In this document: piece by piece, positions 16,817-26,716 of the stretch
Position numbering within the stretch: the stretch's first letter is position 1
Layout: the number at the start of each line of letters is the position of its first letter
Origin: DASUXA01 sp036378155
GTDB taxonomy: Bacteria > Actinomycetota > Actinomycetes > Mycobacteriales > Micromonosporaceae
Direction: 5' to 3'
DNA length: 64,000 nucleotides
Assembly: GCA_036378155.1 (NCBI GenBank)
Contig: DASUXA010000075.1
Span: 1 to 64,000, forward strand
Notes under the pieces: model-generated
Told to the model about the DNA's origin: nothing
The model's database searches: none
What the model saw: the letters and a program-made list of their open reading frames with translations, nothing else
Made by a program: the position numbers and the translations under genes

Positions 16817-17785
16817 GTGACGCTCGACCCCCGGATCGTCCTGGCGCTACCCACGCCGTCAACGACCCCGACGTGCCCCAAGGGCAGCGACGTGTGCGAC
16901 TGGATCCTCAGCCAGACCGGCAACCCGTGGCTCGCCTTCGGCGGGGTGTACTTCCTGGTCAAGCCGCTGCGCATCGTGCTGATCGTGGTACTCGCCCTGC
17001 TCGCGCGGCACCTGCTGCACCGCACCATCGAGCGGCTGGTGCGCAGCACGTCCCGCAACTCGGTGCCGATCATCCTCAAACCCCTGCGCGACCGCCGCCC
17101 GCCCGCCGTGCGGGACAGCAGCGAGGTCATCCCGGAGCGTCGGCGGCAACGCGCCGAGGCGATCGGCTCGGTGTTGCGCAGCTTCTCCACCGCGCTGGTG
17201 TCGTCCATCGCGGTACTGCTCGTCCTCGGCGAACTCGGCGTCGACCTCGCGCCGCTGCTCGCCAGCGCCGGCATCGCCGGGGTGGCCCTCGGTTTCGGCG
17301 CGCAGAGCCTGGTCAAGGACGTCATCGCGGGGCTGTTCATGCTGCTCGAAGACCAGTACGGGGTGGGCGACTCGGTCGACGTGGGCGCGGCGAGCGGCAC
17401 CGTCGAGGCGGTCGGGCTGCGGATCACCACCATCCGCGACAGCCAGGGCGTGCTCTGGTACATCCGCAACGGCGAGATCGTCAAGGTCGGCAACAAGAGC
17501 CAGGGCTGGTCGGTGGTCGTCGTCGACCTCCCGGTCGGTTTCACCAGTGTCGACGAGGCGACCCAGGTGTTGCGTACCGCCGCCGACGGGCTCGGCGGCG
17601 ACCCCGCGTGGCGGGACGACCTGATCGAGCCGCCCGAGGTACTGGGCGTGGAGCAGGTCAACGTGGGCGGCGTGGTACTGCGCACCACGGTGAAGACGAA
17701 GCCGGACGCGCGCGGCCGGGTCGGTCGGGAACTGCGCCGCCGGCTCATGGACGCGTTGTCGGCGGCGGGCATCACCCAAGGCTGA
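16817..17785 (+). CDS. MscS-family mechanosensitive channel
   Basis: A 322-residue small-conductance mechanosensitive channel. Membrane helices are at about 36-65 and 111-135, followed by the pore helix ASAGIAGVALGFGAQSLVKD. The MscS beta domain is at ITTIRDSQGVLWYIRNGEIVK, and the C-terminal alpha/beta domain ends at ITQG. It releases solutes on hypo-osmotic shock. GTG 16817 is the likely start. The last 10 codons and the stop are part of a tandem duplication (17757-17841), so an extra copy of the tail sequence follows the stop. Confidence 0.9.
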   Translation: MTLDPRIVLALPTPSTTPTCPKGSDVCDWILSQTGNPWLAFGGVYFLVKPLRIVLIVVLALLARHLLHRTIERLVRSTSRNSVPIILKPLRDRRPPAVRDSSEVIPERRRQRAEAIGSVLRSFSTALVSSIAVLLVLGELGVDLAPLLASAGIAGVALGFGAQSLVKDVIAGLFMLLEDQYGVGDSVDVGAASGTVEAVGLRITTIRDSQGVLWYIRNGEIVKVGNKSQGWSVVVVDLPVGFTSVDEATQVLRTAADGLGGDPAWRDDLIEPPEVLGVEQVNVGGVVLRTTVKTKPDARGRVGRELRRRLMDALSAAGITQG

Positions 17786-17841
17786 GCCCGGTGTCCGCCG
17801 CGGGCATCACCCAAGGGCTGAGCCCGGTGTCCGCCGCCGCG
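17757..17841. repeat. tandem duplication across the mscS stop codon
   Basis: Unit 1 is 17757-17791 (35 bases, ends after the TGA), unit 2 is 17792-17827 (36 bases, one insertion and one substitution), and a third partial copy runs 17828-17841. The shared core is GGGCATCACCCAAGG. The MFS start is 243 bases further on; I see no other gene between. Confidence 0.85.
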
Positions 17842-18083
17842 TCCCGGTGCGGCGGGCAGCCGAGCGTGGTCCGACTCCGCCGTCACCGACGGTAATCATC
17901 CACTTCGCCGGACCCTACCGCGGCCCGCGCGCGCCGCCTACGGGTTCCGCCCCGGCTGCTCGGTCGGTTATCGTCCCATCCATCAGCCAAGTGGTCGATG
18001 CTCCATCCGTTCACCCTAGCCACAACTCGGCTGATCGGGCAGAATTCGGGAGCACGACGTACATAGCCCCCGAGGTCGTGACC

Positions 18084-19523
18084 ATGACGACCGGAGGTCA
18101 GAACCAGAAGGGCCGGCCGGTGCACGACGAGACGCACACCGCGGAGCGCCCGGCTACGTTCCGGGAGGTGTTCGGTACCACCGAATACCGCGCGGTGTTT
18201 CTCGGCAGTTCGCTGTCGTGGGTCGGCGACTACCTCGCGCGCGCGGCGGTGACCGCGCTGGTGTACCGGCAGACCGGCTCGGTCGCCATGTCCGCCGCCA
18301 CCTTCGCGATCAGCTACCTGCCGTGGATCGCCGGCGGGCCGGTGCTGTCCGCGATCGCGGAGCGTCACTCGTACCGCTCGGTGATGGTGATCTGCGACAT
18401 CGTGCGCGCGATGCTGATCGCGCTGGTCGCGGTACCACGAATCCCGATCTGGGCGATCCTGGCGCTGCTGTTCGCGACCGCGATGCTCAACCCGCCGTTC
18501 GACGCCGCCCGTTCCGCCCTGCTGCCGCGCATCCTGCACGGCGACCGGTACGTGCTGGGGCTGTCCCTGCAGAGCACGACCCGGCAGGCGGTCCAGATCG
18601 GCGGCTACCTGACCGGCGCCGCCCTCGGGTACAACCATCCGCATCTCGCGCTGTTCGTCGACGCGGTGACGTTCGCGTTCTCGGCGTTCCTGGTCGGGCT
18701 GTGGGTCCGCGCGCGCAGTCCCGCCCTGACCGCCCGGCACCGGACCCATCTGCTGCGCGAGACCGCCGAGGGCTACCAACTCGTGTTCGGCAACCCGGTG
18801 CTGCGGGCGATCGCGGTGGTGAGCTTCGCGTCGATGCTCTTCGCCGTGGTACCGGAGGCGCTGGCCGCCGCCTGGGCGGCACTGCTGGCGCCACGGGTCA
18901 GCGATCGGGGCTGGGTCCAGGGTCTGATCATGGTGGCGAACCCGCTCGGCTTCATCGTCGGCGGTCTACTGATCGGTCGGCTGGTCGCGCCGGCGGTACG
19001 CCGTCGGTTGATCCGGCCGTTCGCCGTGCTCATTCCGGCAGCGCTCGTCCCGGCGCTGATCAACCCGTCCGCGGTGGTCGTCGCGGTGATGGCGGCGGTG
19101 TGCGGCTTCGCCGTCGCGGGCATGATCCCGGCAGCCAACGGGCTGTTCGTACAGGCGCTGCCGGACGCGTTCCGGGCCCGCGCCTTCGGCGTGATGCAGA
19201 GCGGGGTACAGATCTGCCAGGGCGTCGCCGTGCTGGTCACAGGCACGCTCGCCGACCGGTACCCGCTGCCGGTCGTAGTGGGGCTGTGGAGTCTGCTCGG
19301 CGTCGCGATCATGGTCTTTGCCGGCGCCTCGTGGCCGGCGTCCGAACAGTTCTCGACGGCGACCGCCACGGCTCGGGAGATGAACGCCGGGAACGCGACC
19401 GACCGGACGGTGGTACCCGGTACCCCTGCCGCCCGCCGCCCCGGCGACCCCGCAGCACCCGCCGGACCGTCCGGCCCCGCCGCGCAGGGACCGGGCGCGG
19501 CGCAGGTCGGCGTGGTGAGCTGA
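18084..19523 (+). CDS. MFS transporter
   Basis: A 479-residue membrane protein with about 12 hydrophobic segments. The second-loop motif is SAIAERHSYRSVMVICDIVR, and the family-typical FDAARSALLPRIL follows. This is the MFS_3/enterobactin-exporter-like branch that often exports antibiotics or siderophores; substrate unknown. ATG 18084 has GAGG 8 bases upstream (GTG 18078 is possible). The C-terminal 50 residues after the last helix are Ala/Pro-rich and probably disordered. Not in an operon with neighbours. Confidence 0.85.
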   Translation: MTTGGQNQKGRPVHDETHTAERPATFREVFGTTEYRAVFLGSSLSWVGDYLARAAVTALVYRQTGSVAMSAATFAISYLPWIAGGPVLSAIAERHSYRSVMVICDIVRAMLIALVAVPRIPIWAILALLFATAMLNPPFDAARSALLPRILHGDRYVLGLSLQSTTRQAVQIGGYLTGAALGYNHPHLALFVDAVTFAFSAFLVGLWVRARSPALTARHRTHLLRETAEGYQLVFGNPVLRAIAVVSFASMLFAVVPEALAAAWAALLAPRVSDRGWVQGLIMVANPLGFIVGGLLIGRLVAPAVRRRLIRPFAVLIPAALVPALINPSAVVVAVMAAVCGFAVAGMIPAANGLFVQALPDAFRARAFGVMQSGVQICQGVAVLVTGTLADRYPLPVVVGLWSLLGVAIMVFAGASWPASEQFSTATATAREMNAGNATDRTVVPGTPAARRPGDPAAPAGPSGPAAQGPGAAQVGVVS

Positions 19524-19580
19524 GCCGGGCGTCGCGCCCCGACGGGAGGCATCCGCCGACGCGCCTGGCACCATGGACGG

Positions 19581-19967
19581 GTGAGCAGCGCCCCCACCTT
19601 CTACGACGCGGTCGGCGGTGAGCCGACCTTCCGCAAACTGGTCGACGTGTTCTACGCCGGGGTGGCCGAGGACCCGCTGCTGCGCCCGATGTACCCGGAG
19701 GAGGATCTGGGGCCCGCCGCGGACCGGCTGCGGATGTTCCTCGTGCAGTACTGGGGCGGCCCGAACACGTACTCGCAGCAGCGCGGACATCCGCGCCTGC
19801 GGATGCGCCACGCGCCGTTCCGGGTCGGGCCGCGCGAACGGGACGCGTGGCTGACGCACATGCGCGACGCGGTGGACTCGCTCGACCTGGACCCGGCACA
19901 CGAAGCCGAGTTGTGGGCGTACCTGGAACGGGCGGCGCACTTCATGGTGAACACGTTCGAGGACTAG
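19581..19967 (+). CDS. glbO: truncated hemoglobin, group II (trHbO)
   Basis: A 128-residue 2-on-2 globin. It has FYDAVGGEPTFRKLVDVFYAG (B10 Tyr), QYWGGPNTYSQQRGHPRLRM, RHAPFRVG with the proximal F8 His, and RDAWLTHM with the G8 Trp typical of group II. These proteins bind O2, NO or peroxide with high affinity and are thought to help in redox stress or oxygen delivery. The start is GTG 19581. Downstream are a 27-bp tandem repeat and a perfect terminator hairpin. Confidence 0.92.
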   Translation: MSSAPTFYDAVGGEPTFRKLVDVFYAGVAEDPLLRPMYPEEDLGPAADRLRMFLVQYWGGPNTYSQQRGHPRLRMRHAPFRVGPRERDAWLTHMRDAVDSLDLDPAHEAELWAYLERAAHFMVNTFED

Positions 19968-19975
19968 CGGGGGTG

Positions 19976-20055
19976 CCGGTCGCCGGACCGTGGCGCGACC
20001 AGCCGGTCGCCGGACCGTGGCGCGACCGACCAGTCGCTGACGGTGACGCGACGGA
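19976..20055. repeat. 27-bp tandem repeat downstream of globin gene
   Basis: Two almost identical 27-base units, 19976-20002 and 20003-20029, sharing GGTCGCCGGACCGTGGCGCG, and a third degenerate copy to about 20055. They start 8 bases after the globin stop and run into the terminator. Confidence 0.85.
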
Positions 20056-20079
20056 CGGGGCGTATGCCCCGTCCGTCGC
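20048..20079 (+). terminator. terminator hairpin after globin gene
   Basis: Perfect 14-bp stem GCGACGGACGGGGC (20048-20061) / GCCCCGTCCGTCGC (20066-20079) with GTAT loop. It separates the globin gene from the convergent YbjN gene. Three degenerate 15-base repeats (20105-20148, core CGTCGGGTTCCGGTT) follow before the YbjN stop. Confidence 0.75.
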
Positions 20080-20179
20080 GTCGTTCCGGCTCACGTCGGC
20101 GTGACGTCGGGTTCCGGTTCGTCGGGTCCCGGTTCGCCGGGTTCCGGTCGTCGGGCCGTCCGGGTGTCGCGCCCGCCCG

Positions 20180-20662
20180 CTACAACAGGCCGCCCTCGTC
20201 GTACAGCCATTCCACGAACGAGACGGCGACCGCGGCGGCGCAGTCGATCAGTTCGACCAGCAGTTGGTCGTGGACCCCGGAGACGAGCGGCACCTGCATC
20301 TCGGCGTAGATCGGCAACTGGTTGCGTTCGGAGGGGTCGCCCACGTACGCCTTGCAGAACCGGCGGGAATGGTTCCACTCGTTGACCGCTCGGTAGGCCC
20401 GATCGGTCCAGTCACAGGGGACGGTGGCGTACGGCCGGGCCCGCATCACCAGGATCTCGTCGTCGGGGCCCTCCAGCGTGAACAGCACCGCGTGCCGTTC
20501 CCACATCGCCAGCAGGCTGCCGTCGCCGTCCGTCAGATAGCGGATGTCAAGGCAGTCGAGCGCCGCGCCGATCCGTTCCATCGACACCGGGCTGACGACG
20601 GCAGCCGCCATGCTCCGGGTCGCCGCTTCCCCAACGCTGCTGCGCGGGGCTGGAAGTTCCAT
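20180..20662 (-). CDS. YbjN domain protein
   Basis: A 160-residue acidic protein with a YbjN/type-III-chaperone-like fold: ERIGAALDCLDIRYLTDGDG, then VLFTLEGPDDEILVMRAR, AYRAVNEWNHSRRFCKAYV, and the C-terminal helix QLLVELIDCAAAVAVSFVEW. In actinomycetes YbjN proteins are common, and their role (sensor or chaperone) is unproven. ATG 20662 is preceded by AGGGGTGA; a long upstream in-frame extension lacks coding character. Monocistronic. Confidence 0.8.
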   Translation of the reverse strand: MELPAPRSSVGEAATRSMAAAVVSPVSMERIGAALDCLDIRYLTDGDGSLLAMWERHAVLFTLEGPDDEILVMRARPYATVPCDWTDRAYRAVNEWNHSRRFCKAYVGDPSERNQLPIYAEMQVPLVSGVHDQLLVELIDCAAAVAVSFVEWLYDEGGLL

Positions 20663-21101
20663 CTTCACCCCTACTTCGGCTGTCGAGCGCCCTTCACACG
20701 GGTCTCCGCTCCGAACGGTTCCGCCCCGCCATGGCCACCTCGGCATAGTGGTGCTCCTCGCTTCGCAGAGTGTCCACGTGCCAACCGTCCGTGGACCCGA
20801 TGCGTGACCATACCGGGACACTCGACGCGGCGACAGTCCCTCGCGGCGCGTCGACACCCTTACGGGTCCCTCGCGTCGGGCAGGTACGAAATCGCTTTCA
20901 CGGCCCGGCTCCGCGCGACAACCGCCCGGCCGACTGGCGGCTCGTCGGCGCCCGGTTGGCGGCGAGGCGGACCCGTACGGCTGAGGCGGTGCGAGCCGCG
21001 GTCCGAGCGCGATGGCGCTGTCGATCCGGCGGTCTGTCGTTCGTGTAGGAGGTGAGGACGCCGGGGCGACGCCGGCGCACAGGCACGAAGGAGACGCCAC
21101 T
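20663..21101. other. 439-bp intergenic region between divergent genes
   Basis: Promoter region for the YbjN gene (minus) and the reductase gene (plus). Visible are a 7-bp inverted repeat GTCCACG (20772-20778) / CGTGGAC (20790-20796) and a short direct repeat GTCCCTCGCG near 20836 and 20867. No convincing gene or RNA is seen. Small reading frames here lack starts with ribosome sites. Confidence 0.4.
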
Positions 21102-21686
21102 ATGGGCAAGGTCGTTGCCATCGAGCACCTGACGCTGGACGGCGTGGTACAGGCTCCGGGACACCCCGAGGAGGACCCGCGGGACGGATTTCCCCACGGC
21201 GGCTGGGCGAACCGCGCCCAGGACCCGGCGATGCAGCAGGTGATGGCCGCGTACATGTCGAGCACATGGTCTCTGCTGGCGGGGCGGACGACGTACGAGC
21301 GTTTCGCGGACTACTGGCCGAAGCAGGCGCCGAACCCGTTCACCGAGGCGCTGAACCGGGTTCACAAGTACGTCGCGTCGACGACGCTGACCGAGCCGCT
21401 GGGCTGGCAGAACTCGACGCTGCTGACGGGCGACGCCGCGCGGGAGGTGGCCCGGCTCAAGGCTGAACTGCCGGACAACCTGGTGGTCTTCGGCAGCGCG
21501 ACGCTGGTGCGCTCGCTGATGCCGCACCACCTGGTGGACCAGTTCGTCCTCATGATCCACCCGCTGGTGCTCGGCTCGGGCCGCCGGTTGTTTTCCGGCT
21601 CGGACGTGGCCGCTTTCCGGCTGGTCGACTCGATGACCACCAGTACCGGCGTGGTCATCGCCTGCTACCAACCCGGCACAACATGA
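21102..21686 (+). CDS. dihydrofolate reductase/RibD-like family protein
   Basis: A 194-residue protein of the RibD C-terminal/DHFR-like superfamily. It shows EHLTLDGVVQAPG, LLAGRTTYERFADYW, LPDNLVVFGSATLVRSLMPH and PLVLGSGRRLF. The NADPH-binding loop (VFGSATLV) is intact. Members are widespread in actinomycetes beside riboflavin RibD and true DHFR; the substrate is unknown. ATG 21102 follows AAGGAG about 8 bases upstream. A paralogue is at 50183-50725. Confidence 0.87.
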   Translation: MGKVVAIEHLTLDGVVQAPGHPEEDPRDGFPHGGWANRAQDPAMQQVMAAYMSSTWSLLAGRTTYERFADYWPKQAPNPFTEALNRVHKYVASTTLTEPLGWQNSTLLTGDAAREVARLKAELPDNLVVFGSATLVRSLMPHHLVDQFVLMIHPLVLGSGRRLFSGSDVAAFRLVDSMTTSTGVVIACYQPGTT

Positions 21687-21728
21687 TCATGTCGGACCGC
21701 GTGTCGCGGGAACCCTGCCGCGCGGAAC

Positions 21729-22382
21729 CTAGGGTCGGGGCCGGTGCGGACCCGTTGGGCGCAGCGCCAGGGTCGCGTCGGCGCGACGCCAGACCGTGCC
21801 GTACCGACCGGCCAGCCCGACCCAGCCGCCTGAGACGACGACCCGCACCTCGCCCGGACCGTCCGGCTCCACGAAGCCCATCCGGACCAGCCCCTGGACC
21901 AGCCGCTGGCTGACCTCGACGCGCCGGTCGTCGGCGAGTACCACGATCGGCACGTGGTCGAGCAGCGCGTCGCGGATCATCCGCTCGCCGACCGGACGGC
22001 CCGCGAGCCCGCCGGTACCGGCGGCGCGCAGCGTCGCCGCCGCCGCCCCGGCGAGCTGCCGGACCTGTTCGGCGGGCAGTACCTCGACCTGGGTCCCGGC
22101 TCCCGGCGGCAGCGGCGACCGCCACTGCGCGTCCCTGGCGGGCGGCGACGTCGGCGAGCCGGACTGCAGGGCGGTCAGCAGGTCAGCCGCGCCCAGCGTG
22201 GTGTCCACGGCGGACGGAACCGGTACGGTGCGGCAGACCAGGACGTCCCAGGGCAGCCTGCCCCACAGGGTGAGCGCGTCCGAACCGGCGGGCCGCAGCC
22301 GTACCAGCGCGGCGCGGTCGAGCCGAGTCAGCCGAGCCAGGAACGGTCCGGCGTCGGCGAGAGTCAGTCCGGCGGGGATCAC
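21729..22382 (-). CDS. conserved hypothetical protein of the ettA operon
   Basis: A 217-residue soluble protein that I do not recognise. It begins IPAGLTLADAGPFLARLTRL, has VRLRPAGSDALTLWGRLPWD and VLVCRTVPVPSAVDTTLGAA. The C-terminal half has helices (AEQVRQLAGAAAATLRAAG) and a winged-helix-like stretch (SQRLVQGLVRMGFVEPDGPG) ending in a small beta segment. GTG 22382 overlaps the thioesterase stop (GTGA), so it is the fourth gene of the ettA operon. A DNA- or RNA-binding role is only a guess. Confidence 0.72.
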   Translation of the reverse strand: MIPAGLTLADAGPFLARLTRLDRAALVRLRPAGSDALTLWGRLPWDVLVCRTVPVPSAVDTTLGAADLLTALQSGSPTSPPARDAQWRSPLPPGAGTQVEVLPAEQVRQLAGAAAATLRAAGTGGLAGRPVGERMIRDALLDHVPIVVLADDRRVEVSQRLVQGLVRMGFVEPDGPGEVRVVVSGGWVGLAGRYGTVWRRADATLALRPTGPHRPRP

Positions 22383-22801
22383 GCCTGCCACGGCAGCAGA
22401 AACGCGCGCTCCGCGTCGCTGAGGCGGCGCGGACGCTGGGTCTCCAGGTCGTACGGCACGCACACCGAGCGTGCCCGGCTCGCCACCTGCCCCCGGTCGA
22501 ACAGTTCGTAGGCGATGACGAACCGGCTGGGCCGGATGTCCTCGACCCACATCTCGATGGTGACCGTGGGACGCGCGCCGTCGTGCTCGGCGGTGGCGTA
22601 GTCCACCGGGCGCAGGTAGTCGACCTCGTGCCGGGAGATCACCACGCCCTCCTCGAACGAGGTGAGGCCCTGTTCACCCGCCCGGCGGAACATCAGCGCG
22701 ACCCGCGCCTCCTCGTACAGCGTCAGGAACCGCGCATTGTTGACGTGCCCGAACACGTCGAGGTCGGACCAGCGCAGCGCGCACTGGTAGGTGTATCTCA
22801 C
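22379..22801 (-). CDS. acyl-CoA thioesterase (4HBT hot-dog fold), second copy
   Basis: A 140-residue hot-dog protein of the 4-hydroxybenzoyl-CoA thioesterase family. The active-site motif is RWSDLDVFGHVNNARFLTLY with the catalytic Asp. EVDYLRPVDY and EMWVEDIRPSRFVIAYEL follow. The specific acyl-CoA is unknown. GTG 22801 overlaps the stop of the upstream thioesterase by four bases. The pair are tandem paralogues, though clearly diverged, and may form a heteromer (inference). Confidence 0.87.
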   Translation of the reverse strand: MRYTYQCALRWSDLDVFGHVNNARFLTLYEEARVALMFRRAGEQGLTSFEEGVVISRHEVDYLRPVDYATAEHDGARPTVTIEMWVEDIRPSRFVIAYELFDRGQVASRARSVCVPYDLETQRPRRLSDAERAFLLPWQA

Positions 22802-23269
22802 CGGGCGCCACTCTCTTCGTTCGCGACCGCGAGGCTCGGGTCGCCCCAGAACGCCCGCTCGTCGTCGTCCAGCGGGCGCGGCTTGGCGTCCGCGTACGAG
22901 TACGCCACCAGCACGCACTCGCAGCGGGCGACCGGTCCGGGCGCGTCCGGGCTGTACAGCCGCTGAAGCAGCGTCCACGAGGTGCGACCGACGCGGGACA
23001 CGCCGGTCTCCACGCGCAGCGTCAAGCCCGGGCGGAACTCGACGGGAGCGAGGTAGTCCACCGCGACCCGCGCCGCGATGCAGCCGCGGTCGCCGGTCGA
23101 GCCCGGTACCCCGCTCGGCGACGCCGCCAGCAGCGCCATCCGGGCGTCCTCGAAGTACGACAGGTAGCGCGCGTGGTTGACGTGGCCGAGGGTGTCCGGG
23201 TCGGACCAGCGGACCTGGGCGTGGTACACCGCCGGCGACGCCGACATCGGCGTCGCCGGCGCCATCCGG

Positions 23270-23277
<8 letters not shown>
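22798..23277 (-). CDS. acyl-CoA thioesterase (4HBT hot-dog fold), first copy
   Basis: A 159-residue thioesterase with VRWSDPDTLGHVNHARYLSY, VAVDYLAPVEFRPGLTLRVE and VSRVGRTSWTLLQRLY. It has the same catalytic Asp position as its neighbour. GTG 23277 overlaps the ettA stop by 8 bases; ATG 23265 is an alternative. Translational coupling to ettA is evident. Why a ribosome-gating ATPase shares an operon with thioesterases is not known; the association is recalled from other actinomycetes. Confidence 0.87.
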
Positions 23278-24946
<1,669 letters not shown>

Positions 24947-25306
24947 TGTGCGCCTTACCTCCGCCTTGTCTGCTCCGCCACCTCGCCGCGCGCCCGGCGC
25001 GAGCCGGGCCGTCGCGGTCAATCTTTCCAGGGTCGCCCCGCACCCGGGAAACCGGGCGGCGAGCCTGTGGACAACCAGCCCGACCGGGGCCGACCTCACG
25101 CGCCGACCATCCGGCGCGCACCGATCGACCATAACCGGGGGCGACCGACGCGTATTCCGCCGAAGATCACACCGGTACCGGCGACCTGGGCGGGTTACCG
25201 AGGTCGGAACGGGGAACAGGGGGAACCGGTGATCACGTCGCCGGACGCGGCGACCGGGCCCGTTCAGTAGGCTCGGGGCAGGTCGTGGGAACGGAGGGAG
25301 CGCGGC
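24947..25306. other. 360-bp divergent promoter region ettA/otsA
   Basis: Contains the promoters of the ettA operon (minus) and of otsA (plus). No gene, hairpin or repeat stands out. Confidence 0.4.
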
Positions 25307-26716
25307 GTGCCAGGAGGCAGCTCGTTCGTGGTCGTCGCCAACCGGTTGCCGGTCGACGAGATCAAGACCGCGGAAGGGCGCGCGTGGCGGCGAAGCCCGG
25401 GCGGACTCGTGACCGCCCTGGAGCCGGTACTCGTCGCCCACAAGGGGACCTGGGTCGGTTGGGCCGGCGGCGCGAGCCGCGAGGGCGACCCGGTGCCCGA
25501 GCCGTTCGAGTCGGAGGGGATGCGCCTGCGACCGGTACCGCTGACCCTGGACGACGTCGAGCGGTACTACGAGGGCTTCTCCAACTCGAGCCTGTGGCCG
25601 CTGTACCACGACGCGGTCGAGACGCCGATGTACAAGCGCTCCTGGTGGGACGCGTACCGACAGGTGAACCGCCGGTTCGCGGAGGCAGCCGCCGAGGAGG
25701 CGGGCGAGAAGGCGACGGTCTGGGTCCAGGACTACCAGCTGCAACTGGTACCGGCGATCCTCCGCGAACTGCGACCCGACCTGCGGATCGGGTTCTTCCT
25801 GCACATCCCGTTCCCGCCGGTCGAGTTGTTCATGCAACTGCCGCGCCGGGTGGAGATCCTGCGCGGGCTGCTCGGCGCCGACCTGGTCGGCTTCCAGCGT
25901 CCGCTGGCCGCGCAGAACTTCCTGCGGCTGACCCGGCACCTGCTGGGTCTGCGCCCCCGCGCGAACGCCGTCGACCTGGACGGTCGGCTGGTCAAGGCGA
26001 CCGCCTTCCCGATCTCGATCGACGTCGCCGAGATGGAGGCGCTGGCGTCCAGCCCCCTGGTACGCACCCGAGCCGAGCAGATCCGCGCCGAACTGGGCGA
26101 CCCCAAGACCGTCATCCTCGGCGTCGACCGGCTCGACTACACCAAGGGCATCGAACAACGACTCAAGGCGTTCCGGGAACTGCTGTCCGAAGGGCGTCTC
26201 TCAGTACCTGAGACGGTGATGGTCCAAGTCGCCACGCCGAGCCGGGAGCGGGTCGAGCACTACCAGGCACTTCGGGTCAAGGTCGAGCGCGAGGTCGGCC
26301 GGATCAACGGCGAGTACGGGCGTGTCGGGGTGCCCGCAGTCCACTATCTTCACCAGTCGTACAGTCGCAGTGAGCTCGCGGCGCTGTACTGTGCGGCGGA
26401 CGTGATGATGGTGACTCCTCTGCGGGACGGCATGAATCTGGTAGCCAAGGAGTACGTCGCCGCCCGGGTCGACCTGGGCGGCAGCCTCGTGCTCAGCGAG
26501 TTCGCCGGCGCGGCCGGCGATCTGCGGCAGGCATTCCTGTGCAACCCGCACGACCTCGACGGTGTCAAGGACGCGCTGCTCAAGGCGGTGCATGCCGATC
26601 CGGCCGAGGCGGCGAGACGGATGCGCGTCATGCGTCGCCACGTTCGCGCACACGACGTCGCGCACTGGGCGCAATCCTTCCTTCAGGCACTCGGCGCGGC
26701 GGAGGCGACAGAGTGA
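25307..26716 (+). CDS. otsA: trehalose-6-phosphate synthase
   Basis: A 469-residue GT20 retaining glycosyltransferase making trehalose-6-phosphate from a nucleotide-glucose and glucose-6-phosphate. Visible motifs are FVVVANRLPVDE, SPGGLVTALEPVL, WVQDYQLQLVPAILRELRPD, HIPFPPVELFMQLP, GVDRLDYTKGIEQRLKAF and the acidic DGMNLVAKEYVAAR. GTG 25307 has GGAGGG about 10 bases upstream. Its stop overlaps the start of the fused phosphatase gene (GTGA), so the two enzymes of the OtsAB route are co-translated. Confidence 0.95.
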   Translation: MPGGSSFVVVANRLPVDEIKTAEGRAWRRSPGGLVTALEPVLVAHKGTWVGWAGGASREGDPVPEPFESEGMRLRPVPLTLDDVERYYEGFSNSSLWPLYHDAVETPMYKRSWWDAYRQVNRRFAEAAAEEAGEKATVWVQDYQLQLVPAILRELRPDLRIGFFLHIPFPPVELFMQLPRRVEILRGLLGADLVGFQRPLAAQNFLRLTRHLLGLRPRANAVDLDGRLVKATAFPISIDVAEMEALASSPLVRTRAEQIRAELGDPKTVILGVDRLDYTKGIEQRLKAFRELLSEGRLSVPETVMVQVATPSRERVEHYQALRVKVEREVGRINGEYGRVGVPAVHYLHQSYSRSELAALYCAADVMMVTPLRDGMNLVAKEYVAARVDLGGSLVLSEFAGAAGDLRQAFLCNPHDLDGVKDALLKAVHADPAEAARRMRVMRRHVRAHDVAHWAQSFLQALGAAEATE

